64,000 bases of DNA from Paraphaeosphaeria minitans (Eukaryota; Ascomycota; Dothideomycetes; Pleosporales; Didymosphaeriaceae): NCBI GenBank assembly GCA_015832175.1, contig WJXW01000005.1, positions 2,418,001-2,482,000 on the forward strand, written 5' to 3'. Position numbers and translations under genes: made by a program. The notes under the pieces were generated by a model that saw only the letters and a program-made list of their open reading frames with translations, was not told the DNA's origin and made no database searches. Positions within the stretch are counted from its first letter, which is position 1, and every line of letters starts with the position of its first letter. This document shows, one piece after another, positions 44,429 to 57,591 of this stretch.

Positions 44429-44663
44429 GGTGGAGCGTGAATGCAGTAGCTGGCGGTAGGTGGGGCGTTGATAGGTGGTGGTGCGTTTGGAGGGGTGTAG
44501 ACACAGACGTCATTTCCCCAGATCTGACCCCTGCGCCAAGCCGCCCGCCCGATTCTTGTCTCGTGATCGCGTGAATGCCTGCGCCAGAATTCGTGACTTT
44601 GTTCTCGATCGTCCTGACACGCGTCAATCCTCAACTGCCCAATCGCCCTCATGCTGCTCGCCC
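44429..44663. promoter_or_regulatory. Candidate shared promoter of divergent FAS1 and DUF3807 genes
   Basis: Only 235 bases separate two divergent start codons. No clear TATA box is seen in either direction. Shared regulation is inferred from spacing alone. Confidence 0.4.
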
Positions 44664-45472
44664 ATGCCGATGGAGCTTCCGATCCCTACCGTTACGGCGG
44701 TAAGTACATGTTCTCCATACCACCCTAAGCTGAAGAAAGTTTGCGTACATCTGTTGCTCTGTGATGCGAAATACAACAAACAACAACCCAAAGCTTCTGA
44801 TATATACCTAAGGTGTAATGCTGATAGCGCCGATAGGATGACCTCGATCAGTTTCACGCGAGACATTTCCCCAATGCGCCTGTTCCTGAGCAGCACATTC
44901 AGGCACTGGGTCATGAAACTCAGCATCAGAACTACGATGACGGCGACGATGGCCTCGGCTACTACGCCGACGGCGTAAAGCGCACCATTACCGACGAAGA
45001 GATTGCGATCTTCCGACATTCCGAGATCCAACGCATCCTCCTCGAACGAAGACGCCGGAAAGAAGCCGGAGAGCCAATCTTCGGCACGCACACCCCGCAA
45101 GTCGACATGGAGGACGCACCAGCACTGCCCGAGGTCAGCCCGGCATCTGACCAGAGCACGCCTATGTCAATCAGCTCAGACGACGAGCAGATACAGGCTC
45201 CACCAGTAGAGCAGCCGCAGCAAAAGTGGGTGGTGACTAGCGCAAAGACCCGCGCCAGGAACGCGAAGAACAGGCAGAAGAACAGGAAGAACCACCGCGA
45301 AAGGAAAAAAGAGGAGCGCAAGAGGGAAGAACGGGACGCCAAAGATGCCAGACGCAGAGCAGAGCAGCAGGCACAGCAGGAGCAGGACGAGGAGAGCGAC
45401 GAATGGGACCCATGGCATCAGGCGAACGGGCCAGATGCCCAGAAGGAAGACGCGGTCGATCTGGATTATTGA
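44664..45472 (+). CDS. DUF3807-type highly charged protein
   Basis: Exons 44664-44699 and 44837-45472 (intron 137 bp) give 223 aa. The nearby ATG at 44651 is in the wrong phase and hits a stop after the junction; ATG 44664 gives MPMELPIPTVTA|DDLDQFHARHFP and keeps frame. The segment DQFHARHFPNAPVPEQ and the motif YYADGVKRTITDEEIAIFRHSEIQRILLERRR match what I recall of fungal DUF3807 proteins. The rest is an acidic linker, then a long Lys/Arg/Glu helix (KTRARNAKNRQKNRKNHRER and KKEERKREERDAKDARRRAE), ending acidic (EESDEWDPW...VDLDY). A nuclear or nucleolar site is plausible from composition. Function is unknown. Confidence 0.8.
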
Positions 45473-46480
45473 GAAGCAGGCGTGGCATGATGTGGCCCAT
45501 AACGAGTAGTCATGCCAGATGTACCTACGTTCCCAGAGGGCAATGAAGACTGGGCAATAAAAGACCCTGGAACATGACCACGGCGCGCATCAGCATATAC
45601 CCAAATCCTGAACACAGAGTACGTACTCTTTTCCTATTTCTCTAGGCAACACACCTGCATTGATGAAAACCTTTGTATCGTCATCCTTAGTCGGAGACCG
45701 AACCGGGCGAAGGAGGGAGCTGCTTGTCCTGCAGGCTGGTTCTTTCGTCGCCAAGGGGCGGTCAAGGTCGAGCCAAAATCTTCTCTCTGAAATACGCACA
45801 CCTTGATTACGCAACTGCGTTGATTCCAAACATGTCGTCCATAGCTGACACTGGGATAGCGATGCAGAGTGTTGGTAGACTACCTTCGTCGGGCAATGAC
45901 TACATCTGGCAAACGCAACGTTCGCGCGAAATCGCAAATGTCTGCAGATATGGCGGACTTGACAGTAATCACAGCGCCCTGGGTTGAAAACATCCATACC
46001 TGCTTCCGCAAAACTCACTTCATGTCCCGGCCGCGGACCTTATTCGTGTTCGCGGTGCGGGGATATATATGGCGTCGTGGATTGAGTAATCGTCAGCAGC
46101 TGCAGTACGGTACGCTAGCGATTTGCCTACAGTATGTAGCTTCTACTAAACGAGGAAAGCCAATGAACATACAGTGGCGTCTTACCTCCACCATTACAAC
46201 ATACACCTCGTTTTTTGATCAGCCTGTTTGAGTAAGTGATTACTACCGGATGTGGGCTCTAGTCTTCGGCCACCAAGTCACGGTGAGGTCTTGGTGAGGA
46301 GCGCTTAACCGTGTGTGAGCTCGCATTTGGAATCGCATCGTACAGAAGATATATATAAAAAGCCTGGGTATCTTCATGGGGAAATGCATCAACAACAATC
46401 CGAATCATACCACCGGAGCCTTCCAGGTTCCTTGAACCAAACTTTAGCGGTGAAACAGACCTCCATAGCCAAGTCCAAAA
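45473..46480. other. Intergenic region, no supported gene
   Basis: About 1 kb. A 142-codon minus-strand ORF (45590-46018) contains CDYC and CSHC pairs, but its codon use is neutral and I see no further family signature, so I leave it out. TATATAAAA near 46350-46360 lies about 120 bases before the next ATG and is a fair TATA candidate for the hydrolase gene. Confidence 0.5.
46350..46360 (+). promoter_or_regulatory. Candidate TATA box of the alpha/beta hydrolase gene
   Basis: TATATATAAAA about 120 bases upstream of the start codon at 46481, a suitable distance for a fungal core promoter. Sequence match only. Confidence 0.4.
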
Positions 46481-47356
46481 ATGTCCTTTATCACAACCGT
46501 CACCCGCTTCCTCGCCCTCTCTACGGGCGAGTCCATCTTCTACCGCGAATCCGGCTCCTCCAACCACCCCACCATCCTCCTCCTCCACGGCTTCCCCTCC
46601 TCCTCCCACCAATACCGCAACCTCATCCCCCTCCTCGCGTCTAAATATCGCGTCATCGCCCCCGACTTCCCCGGCTTCGGCTTCACGAACGTGTCTTCCA
46701 GCTACACATACACCTTCGACAACATCGCCGCGACAATCTCCACTTTCCTGTCTGAGATCCACGACCCCCCTGCCAAGTATACCATCTACATCTTCGACTA
46801 CGGCGCGCCCGTCGGTCTGAGGCTGGCCCTCCAGCATCCTGAGCGTGTGGCGGCTATCATCGCGCAAAACGGCAATGCGTATGCTGAAGGCCTGGGCACA
46901 TTCTGGGACCCCATCCGCACGCTCTGGTCCACGAACAATAGTGCTGATGCGCGCGCCGCGCTGCTCCCTTTCCTGCAGACCGGCACTAAAGGCCAATACA
47001 CCGATGGCGAGCCCGACCCGCACGCCCTCGACCCTGCGTCCTGGACACTAGACCAGGCGCTGCTTGAGCGGCCGGGTGTGTTTGATGTTCAGCTGGACTT
47101 GTTTTACGATTATCGCACGAATCTAGAGCTGTATCCGAAGGTGCAGGAGTGGTTTCGGGAGAGCCAGGTTCCGCTGGTGACGGCATGGGGCAAGAACGAT
47201 GTTATATTCCCGCCTGTTGGCGCGGAGGCGTACAAGAAGGATTTACCTGGCGCGGAAATCAATTTGCTGGACGCGGGGCATTTTGCGGTGGAGAGTCATG
47301 CTGGTGCAATTGCGGGAACTATCTTGGAATTCTTGAGTAGGAAGGGGATAGTATGA
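46481..47356 (+). CDS. Alpha/beta hydrolase with Asp nucleophile (haloalkane dehalogenase/epoxide hydrolase-like)
   Basis: Single exon, 291 aa. The oxyanion motif is HGFPSSSHQYRNLIP (residues 36-50), followed by APDFPGFGFT. The nucleophile elbow YIFDYGAPVGLRLA has Asp106 where serine hydrolases have Ser. The later acid is in WGKNDVIFP (Asp240) and the catalytic His in DAGHFAVE (His267). The cap domain carries WSTNNSADARAALLPFLQ and a tail FYDYRTNLELYPKVQEWFRE. Asp-nucleophile members cleave C-halogen or epoxide bonds through an ester intermediate. Many fungal relatives with DYGAPVG lack a proven substrate, so I keep the call general. No signal peptide, so a cytosolic site is likely. Confidence 0.87.
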   Translation: MSFITTVTRFLALSTGESIFYRESGSSNHPTILLLHGFPSSSHQYRNLIPLLASKYRVIAPDFPGFGFTNVSSSYTYTFDNIAATISTFLSEIHDPPAKYTIYIFDYGAPVGLRLALQHPERVAAIIAQNGNAYAEGLGTFWDPIRTLWSTNNSADARAALLPFLQTGTKGQYTDGEPDPHALDPASWTLDQALLERPGVFDVQLDLFYDYRTNLELYPKVQEWFRESQVPLVTAWGKNDVIFPPVGAEAYKKDLPGAEINLLDAGHFAVESHAGAIAGTILEFLSRKGIV

Positions 47357-47670
47357 TGGTGTTTACGGTGGAGCATGGGATGCCATCCCACACGTGTTTA
47401 CCATTGAGTAGCCATGATCCCTAGAGAGAGATGCACAACCAGTGCTTAGTGGAATCAGATATGATATATACAACTTCATACGTCACTAAATTCTGCGCTC
47501 AATCAGGTGGTCCATCTTAGCTACGCAGTATAATCTCCTTGCTCTAGTCGTCGGCGGAAGGCGCCCAGAAGCAGCTGGCCGTTGTGCACTACCTAGCCCA
47601 AATGAGCTTTCTGCAGCACTTGAACAATGCGTATTTACCGGCAACGGCTACATCGGCGACTTTGCGTTCC
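47357..47670. other. Intergenic region, no feature recognised
   Basis: The 3' flanks of the hydrolase gene and of the small minus-strand ORF. Nothing else seen. Confidence 0.4.
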
Positions 47671-47991
47671 CTACGTTAAAGAAGCATCGGCAAAGTCCTC
47701 GAGCGCACGGAAGCCCGATGGGTTGAGCACGGTTTCTAGATTGGGCGAGCAAGATTCCGTATACTCTGCGGTGATGACGGGGTGAATGAGGAAGATGTGG
47801 GTCAGGAGACAGGTGGGCATGCGGATAGGTATGGGGGGCGAGGGGCGGGCGGTGGATGGGGTGTGGTGGTTGTCGCGGTGCCAGGTGAAGTCGAGAGAGT
47901 GAGGTGGGTGTGGTTGCGGTTGCGGAGTTCGCGAAGGGGAAGTAGGAGGTGTGCTGATGAGGACATAGTGGTGTGGGTCGAATGTGGCCAT
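47671..47991 (-). CDS. Small hypothetical protein, 106 aa
   Basis: An ORF with GC-rich third positions like neighbouring genes. MATFDPHHYVLISTPPTSPS opens it, a Pro/His-rich middle follows (HRDNHHTPSTARPSPPIPIR), and the end is a compact folded-looking part TCLLTHIFLIHPVITAEYTE, then CSPNLETVLNPSGFRALEDF. There is no intron, no signal peptide and no recognised domain. Codon pattern and the sensible acidic end argue for a real gene; small size and lack of a family argue against. It could also be a terminal exon of a longer gene. Confidence 0.42.
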   Translation of the reverse strand: MATFDPHHYVLISTPPTSPSRTPQPQPHPPHSLDFTWHRDNHHTPSTARPSPPIPIRMPTCLLTHIFLIHPVITAEYTESCSPNLETVLNPSGFRALEDFADASLT

Positions 47992-48637
47992 CTGTGTTTA
48001 ATATTTTAGAGAAAACATTGTTTGGCGGTTGCCTAGGTAGATAGATTACTCGACTCGATGTATTGTAGACTGCGGGCAAAAACAGACGTACCACCCAAAG
48101 TCGTGTTCTACATGCCATTGCCTACAATGGTCGTATTGAACTAGGTATTTGCGTGAAAGGCAGACCTGGGAACCAGGCACTTTCGCCGTCTGCATCGTCA
48201 AGTAGAACAATTTTATTATCTGCACCGATTCGTTTCACTGACTCCAGGCCCGTAGTCATACTCGAAGAATATCGCTCGCACGCACGCTTGCTTCCAGCAA
48301 ATCTACCGCCTCATATCGTGACTGCCCCTAGAACCATTCTCCTGCCCAACCAGTTGCCTGCCCGTCCATCCGTGCGCGTCAAATATGTACACATGTATAC
48401 CTCCTACCCACTAGAAGAGCAGGCGTTGAATCGAAAGTCTGGAGCCGCCTTCCAGGTCATTGCAAAGACCTAGGCAAGACTCAAACAAAGCCGAGAACTC
48501 CACAACCAGAGAAGATCGAGAGCGAGAGAAATAAGGTCTGGTGCTGAGTCGAAGAACCGCACGTGCTAAGAAAAGGATGGAAAGATCGCATATCAGATCG
48601 AGAAGATCATTTTGAGGTGGAACCAATAAGTTGTCCA
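47992..48637. other. Intergenic region, no supported gene
   Basis: Nothing recognised beyond the 3' flank of the minus-strand PWWP gene and the upstream side of the small ORF. Confidence 0.45.
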
Positions 48638-50613
48638 CTAAGCGGCAGCGTCCTCAGCAGCCTCTGCCTTTTCGGCTTCGGCATCACCATTGGTCTCGGC
48701 CGCGGGTGAATCCTCTTTGGGCTTTGGAGCAGACTCAGCCATCGCAATGTCCCCGTCGGCATCTTTTGGCTTCGCCTCAGTGACGGCGGACGCGGTCTCG
48801 TCTTTCTTCTCCTCTGCGGGCGATTCAGCCTTCTTCTCCTCGGGGTTGTCACCGTTCGTGGCAGGTGCTGCGGCGTCGTCGGCGGCGTCCTCTCCGCCAG
48901 ACAGGGTACCCCACTTGGTGAGTAGCTCATGCGAGCGCGACGTGATCTTGAACTCCTCATCTCGCGGGATCGAGCCAAGTTTCAAGATGCCCTTCAGGAC
49001 CTTGTGGACCTTGGTCTCCTTAATAATCTCGGGTTCGAGGTTCTGAAGCTCTTCGAGCTGAGCCATATATCCGGACATAGCTGACATGTCTTCGATCTTG
49101 GGTGCCTGGTTGCGGGTAAGGAAGCCTTTCTGCAGGCGATGACGAAGGTAGAGGACTGTTCGCATTAGATGGAGAATGTATACATCAGTCTCAATGCCAT
49201 ACCTGTCTTCTTACGCTTCTCCAGACGCTCCTCCTCGGTCATGGGCGGCTCCTCGGGTTTGGCTGGCTCCGAGTCTTCTTTCGCAGCCGCCTTAGACTTC
49301 TTAGATTCCTTAGCAGGCGTCTTCTTGTTGGTGAGCTTCAGCGTCGTCTTTGGAGTCTTTGCAGGCTGTTAGTTAAATTAGTCGCGGTCCAAGTTTCCTG
49401 GATTTCAAGTTTACCTTCTCATCATCGCCCTCGCTCTCATCCTTCTTGCGCTTCTTCGAAGGCTTGGCCTTCTTCGCAGAGGCTGCAGTTGTATCGTCGG
49501 CGTCTCCCATCTCAACATCCTCGTCATCCACGGCAGCGGTGCTCTTGCGCTTGTTCGCCGCTTTCTTAGCAGCCTTCTCAGCCTTTTCCTCGCGCTTTGC
49601 CTCCTTTATCAGGTCGTCCTCTTGTATGGCCTGCTCGTGGCTCAAGAGGACATCTTTGAAGTAGTTCAGGTCATGGCCCTCAGCGGCGATCTGGAACGCT
49701 TCCCATAATTGCTTGTTCTTCTTCGCAGCATTTCCGAACTCCACCTCTTTTTTGGTCGCTTCGAGGTCGAAAGGTATTAGGTCGGTGTTCGGTTGCCATG
49801 CACTTTCAGAGTGATCAGTACGTGTTCGTAAAGACAGCCAAAACTCCGATAGAGATGCTTCACTCACAATTCATTTGTGCCTAGGAACATGACAGCGTAT
49901 CGGCGGTCTTTGGCGTTTCTGCCGGTTTCTTCAAAGTCTTCGCGATATGTCCCATCGATGCGTATGGCGCTGACCGGACGCTTTGCGAGCAGCGACTCGG
50001 GCAGCATGTCCTCGTCGGCAACGACGACAGGCCACGGCTGGTACCCGCGCATGGCGACCATCCACATATCACCCGGCTTTGTGTTTAGGTTCAATTTGAC
50101 CTCCTTCTTTCCCTTCTTGTTGGGGGTCTTCTTGCCCTTGTGCTCAGGGACGCCGCCGGCGGACTTGCGTCCCTTGTTTGCCTTCTTGCTACGGACCGGG
50201 GTGCCGTTCGTTGCTGACAATGCTTCAGAAGCGGCGGCATCTGCCAATGTGTTAGCAATGCGAGCTGCTACAGTCAAGCCTGCGGCTCAACGAGGTGTTG
50301 GTGGCTGGACTCACCTCCACTACCCTCTGCTGCTGCTGCATCGGGCTTCGCGTCGGTCGCATCGTCTTTGGGGGCTTGGTCGTCTGTCGCGGCGGCAGCT
50401 TCAGGTACTTGGTCTGGATCAATCAGTTACGGCGGGATATAACTTCATGCCACAAAGGTTACCTTCGACAGGCGCGTCTGCGGGTACGTCACCGCTGTCC
50501 GACGGCTTCTCCTCAGCGGCCGTTGCAGGCTCTGCAGCGTCGACGGAACGCGTCGGCTTGTCTACAGCCTTGGTCGCATCGACGGCGACAGGTGTAGCGG
50601 CCTCCTCAGCCAT
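48638..50613 (-). CDS. PWWP-domain chromatin protein (Ioc4-like)
   Basis: Six exons (50613-50463, 50413-50315, 50240-49868, 49802-49415, 49365-49203, 49155-48638) give 563 aa; introns are 47-74 bp. An Ala/Glu/Asp-rich disordered N-terminus leads to a basic patch (RSKKANKGRKSAGG, KKTPNKKGKKEVK). The PWWP domain starts at PGDMWMVAMRGYQPWPVVV (about 139) and continues to DRRYAVMFLGTNEFAWQP. A Lys/Glu helical region follows (DLIKEAKREEKAEKAAKKAANKRK). The C-terminal helical bundle is LYLRHRLQKGFLTRNQAP, MSGYMAQLEELQNLEPEIIK and VHKVLKGILKLGSIPRDEEF, resembling a TFIIS-N/LEDGF-type interaction domain. PWWP domains bind H3K36-methylated nucleosomes; yeast Ioc4 recruits the Isw1b remodeller to gene bodies. 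That role is inferred from architecture. Confidence 0.88.
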
Positions 50614-53561
50614 GGTGCTGATTGTGCTTACGGTGCGACCGTGGTGACGACGCGTGTGCAGAGGCTGAAGTCGCGAATTGCTCGCCGGGAAGGTGGGGCG
50701 CGACGGGAATGTCTTCGAGTTAATGGCGCGTCGGTTGTGGTGATGGTACGCGATGGCGTTGGGTGGGATGTTCGGTGAGTGGGGGATGAAGAGCGTGCCC
50801 GCAGCGCGCTTTTTTAGAGAGAGGCTGCGGTTGACCCGAGACCTGGCAGGGCAGCTCTTGGGTCACGTGCGCGACGCCTCGCAGCCTCGCAAACAAGCTG
50901 TATTGGCCCCAGTAAAACCAAACAAGTCTGATGCGAATCCTGGTGAGTAGCTCAAGCTCTGTGCCTTTTTTTTTGCGATGTTGCAGCCTGGGCTTGTTTG
51001 TGTTGTTGCAGGCTTGCGTGGGCGTCCGCAGCTTCCTGCGAAGGTTGGCAGCCTTAGTGCGAGGATCCGTGCGACAAGCTTCCGTCCCCTTCTTCTGCGC
51101 CTCGGCCCCGCTGATGGGCAGATATTGAGCTTGCTGGGAGATTTCGTGCTTTGCTGGCGAAGCCCAGAGTGCGGTCGGACAAAACCTTAGGAGGAATGCG
51201 CCTGCCAAAAAGCGTAGCTCTAGGTATGGCGAGTCTGGTGTTGAGATCCTTGGAATGGACCGCCTAGCCGATGAGAAATGTGCGCGCAGGAGTGTATACT
51301 CCTGGACCAAGATGGTGAGTCGCGTTCTGGAGGTTTCCGTGGTATTCTTTCTTTCAAAGTCGACCTGCGAGTTTTGTCAGCTGATTGTCGCAAAAGACTG
51401 TTTGTGAATAGTCAAGGTAGCACGCCCGTATTCCGTAGCAAACTTTCCATCCTGAACAAGCGAGAAACGTGAAAGCCATCATTCATGTAGAGTGAGATCC
51501 GATTGCATTGAGTTACTAAGCATTCCAATTAGCTTGTACACTGATGAAGGGTCCGTACGGCCGCCTCCGGAGATGCTTGTCACTTACTTTACACTAGGAC
51601 CGTTCCACATGACTTTGTTACAGTTAAAAATGAGAGAGGCACAGGGTCCCGCAAAATAACACATCCATGCAGATTGCCATGGGAAGCGGATTTTCCTTCA
51701 TTTGGCCCTGAAAGCTGACAAGTGAGTAGCTTATCTCGCTTGTTGGGGAACCGCAGCTTGAGTTGTCTAGAAGTGAACCGCCTTCTAGGAACTTGGTGCT
51801 CTTTTGCTTCACGCATAGACTCAGGGTCAGGTCCAGATTCTTTCGGTACTCGAAGTGTGTCGGGGGTGCGATAAGACTTGTGAAGGCCCATATATGAAGT
51901 ACACTAAGCACATTTGTGACAGCCACATGTTGGAGAAGGAGCATTCAATGGTGACTCCACATGGACCATGTCTGAGTAGGATGAAGACTCGCGCGTGGTT
52001 TGGCCATGGTCTAGCTGCAATTCCTGCACGTTGTCGAGAGGACCTGGATGAGAACCGCCTGCCTTTGAATCCGGACATTGGGGAGGCGTGTCATGCATGA
52101 GGAATAGGTGCTGAACCTCGAACTGCAGCTGGGAACAGTACTTGAACAGAGAGAGACCGTCTGACGGCGTGAGGCTGACTCTGTTACATAGCATGGAAAG
52201 CGCATGTCGTGCCTTTGAAGAGGCTGGTACGACGACGGTAGCGTAATCCAAAAGTGCTCCTGTGTTGGCGAAGGGTGCGGCCAGAGAACCAAAATGTAAG
52301 GAGTGTACGAAGCGGCACAAGGCTTCCCGATCCAGAGACACACCGTGCGCTTTTTTGGCATTTTTACTGGTGATTCTCCGTGTTCCTCTGCGCTATATGG
52401 CCACTCCCTATGGCATAAGAAGGCCACGGCTGCTTCACGATGTGGGTAGAGGTTGCTGGGATGCGTCTTGTAGCCATCGCCGAGCATGTACCATCCTCCT
52501 GTGCGTCTATTCGCAATCTGAGAACGTCTCTTGCATTGCATTTTCATTCAAGAGAGCTCCAGTATACCCATAGCCTGCACTGTCCCTACAGAAAGCCCCA
52601 ACCTCTTTCTCCGCCATCGGCTTGTTCTTGTCTACAACGATGGCCCCAAGTAACAAGCGTGCCGTCATTGCGCATTTGACTTGCGTATCCATGGTTATTT
52701 ATTCCGGTGATGTAGGGTATGAGTCGCTGCCTTTGGGAAGCGTGTGCGGCCGACGCCAGTCAGTGGGGTCGTTGTTCGGTCGAGGGGTTGCAGTGAGGAC
52801 TGCGGGTCCGTGAACCGCGGTATCGAGCACGCGGCTCGGTCGATCATCAGCGGGATGCTCGTCGTCGCAGCAGTAAGGACATTGTGTTGCTGCGATCTTG
52901 TCGAATGCGAATCTCGTCTAGCGGGGATGGGAGTGGACAAGGCGACGACTTGCTGGTGCTTCAAGTCGACTGCCAAGCGCAAATCACGTGTCGCATGGGA
53001 ACTCGATGCGACTACCAGACATGCGGGCGCATTTGGAACGGGATTTTGGTTGTTCTTCCTTTACGGACGAGCATAAATTTACATTAGATGCTGCTACCAG
53101 CTCTGGGTACAATCGTGCGAGCATGCTGCAATTGCCTTGGCCGCTGCCCAGCGGAAAATACGAAGCATCCGTCATCGCACGCACATCATGGAAGGGCAGA
53201 AGGCAGCCACGTTCGAGAGTAGAACAGGGCCGGGAAGCATGTGCATAGCGCCGCAGTAGCACCTGCGAGTAGCCCCCAGGCTGAGCTCAAGCAACCAAGG
53301 AACCTGGCTGTCGTGGCGGTGTCACCAAAGCCTCACAAGCGCAAACGGCAGCTCGGATAGCTTCGTATGAACTTGGTATTCTTCACTCTCCTCGGTCGTC
53401 CCACCTTTACTCAGCTTCGCACGCCCACTCTCCACGTTTGATCAACCCCGCCGCATTCATCGCCGCCGCCGCGACCTTACCCCGCCAAATAACGTGAAAC
53501 CAGTTCCGCGACAGCACTGCCCACTCCCACAATCGAGGCGCAAGCCGAAGCGGCAGTCAAT
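50614..53561. other. Gene-poor spacer of 2.9 kb with only weak ORFs
   Basis: The left end is the PWWP-gene promoter, with CT- and GC-rich sequence. Between about 51600 and 52700 the minus strand has three overlapping ORFs of 100-178 codons in different frames, plus a 61-codon one (52507-52692, MDTQVKCAMTARLLLGAIVV...). I could not join them into a spliced gene with clean junctions, so none is annotated. The last 200 bases before 53562 are CT-rich and precede the UBE2W-like gene. Confidence 0.5.
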
Positions 53562-54192
53562 ATGTTTGCGTCGAAGAGACTTGGAAAGGTATGCGACTAT
53601 AGTAGCCCGCCAGTCTGCAGAAGTACTCACAACATAGCTAGGAGCTCACCAAGGTACGACATGTGCTGTTCCACAGTCGCAGATGAACTTGTCGCTAAGA
53701 TGTCGTGCCCACAGCTGCAGGACAAGCTCCCGCCTGGCATAACGCTCGTGAAAGCGGACGACTTCCGAGAATGGCTCATGGACATACAGGTCATGGACGA
53801 GAGTGAGTTTCGCTGACAGCACCTTTGACCTACCATCACTAAGCATTGCAGATCCGATATACAAAGGAGAGACCTATAGATTGAAGTTCATCTTCAGCCA
53901 GAGCTACCCGATTGAGGCGCCCGAAGTCGTCTTCGTCCGCAACGATATGCGTCCGATACCCATTCATCCGCACATCTACTCGAATGGCATCATATGTCTC
54001 GACCTACTTGATCGTCAAGGATGGTCACCGGTCCACAACGTCGAGAGTGTGTGCGTCAGCCTGCAAAGCATGTTGACGAGCAATACAAAGAACGAGCGAC
54101 CGCCGGGTGACGAAGCCTTCGTTCGGTCGAACACGCAGAGGCCGAGAGACATTAACTTTGTCTTCCACGACAACTCTGTGGGTCTCGTCTGA
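53562..54192 (+). CDS. UBE2W-type ubiquitin-conjugating enzyme
   Basis: Exons 53562-53588, 53642-53653, 53700-53802 and 53852-54192 give 160 aa. Exon 2 is only 12 nt and encodes ELTK; introns are 53, 46 and 49 bp. The protein is one UBC fold: MFASKRLGKELTKM, PPGITLVKADDFREWLMDIQV, YRLKFIFSQSYPIEAPEVVF, then the active-site region HPHIYSNGIICLDLL with catalytic Cys96, and GWSPVHNVESVCVSLQSMLTS. The usual HPN triad is HPH (86-88), a signature of UBE2W, which puts ubiquitin on alpha-amino groups of proteins with flexible N-termini rather than on lysine. N-terminal ubiquitination by the fungal enzyme is inference; the E2 call is strong. Confidence 0.93.
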
Positions 54193-55185
54193 ACTGTGCT
54201 TCAGTCTGCAAAGCTGATGACGACTAGGTATAAACGGAAGTAGGGAAGGAAAGCCTTGCCTGGTGCTGGCTTCGGAAGGAGACACATTTTTCAGGGTCCA
54301 GGGTTGGTGGCAATAAGGCGCTATGATATTTTCAAGATGCATTTTTTTCAGCCGGCGGCAATTGGCGTCGGGGGATTGAGGGACTACCAACGGAGTAAAA
54401 ATTGGACCGCAAGGCGTTTGGTCTCTCAAAATAGATTGTGCAAATACTTGAAATGCTCAAAACATTGCTGTTCATGTTGTGCGACTCATTGTCGCTGTCT
54501 GGAAATATGCTGGAGGTGTATGTTCGCCTTGGCGGTGCAATCGTGAACAAAAGCATGATCTGCGGTCTCATATTTCGCAATCCGGCAGAGCAGTGATTTA
54601 ATGTACATGCACTCGCACTACTAGTTCAGAGGTCCCTCCCAGCCCTATGTAGCCTACTTGAACGCCTCAGCGTTTCGTGTTTTTCTTTTGTTTGCTTGTA
54701 TTATTAACTGGTTCAGTGTGCAACTAATCTATTGTAGTAATAAAAAAGTCTTTAATTAGAGAAGCTTCGAAAATTTCCCTTTTTATAATAGTTTTATTTT
54801 GAATACATGTTAACATTTTATCAAATCATATAAATCCTAAATGATTATTTTACTCTCTTTAAAGCTTTAATATTGACATCTTCTTCAGTAAAAACAATTT
54901 CTTGAACTTATGAAATGATTTTTATGACCAAGCGAAAGGAGTAAGCGGTAACCGTTGCGCTAAGTGGTAGCATTAAGTTGAGGAGCACCAGCCCAAAATG
55001 TTAGCGGTAGGCAAGAGGAGAAGCCTGCGCGGTGTACGCTCGCCTCGGCACGTGTTGTCGATAAGCGATTGCCAAGAGTTATCCAACGAGCTAACGCGTT
55101 GGATAATTTTGAGCTTTTTCTCGCCCGCACAACCCCTCCCCATCCTCTCCACCCCCTCTCAAAAAATCACATACACATCCTCACC
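54193..55185. other. Intergenic region with AT-rich island, SSB promoter side
   Basis: No gene. It contains the UBE2W-gene terminator, a sharply AT-rich stretch (54690-54930), and the SSB promoter with a CT-rich leader and the run CAAAAAATCAC just before the start codon. Confidence 0.55.
54690..54930. other. AT-rich island of about 240 bases
   Basis: Rich in TTATA, TTTTA and AATA motifs. By eye A+T is about three quarters or more, against roughly half in flanking DNA, and the edges are abrupt. No ORF, no repeat unit. Possible sources are a mitochondrial insert, a RIP-mutated relic or a regulatory AT tract. Confidence 0.75.

Positions 55186-57591
<2,406 letters not shown>

Noticed and set aside
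44651..44699. ATG at 44651 as start of the DUF3807 gene
   Set aside because: It leaves the first exon in a phase that meets a TGA right after the junction; ATG 44664 in the other frame splices cleanly.
45590..46018. 142-codon minus-strand ORF with CxxC pairs
   Set aside because: Neutral codon use, no family signature and no splice structure; the Cys pairs alone are not enough.
46259..47023. 254-codon minus-strand ORF
   Set aside because: Antisense to the alpha/beta hydrolase gene and Gly/Val/Glu-biased as expected for a shadow frame.
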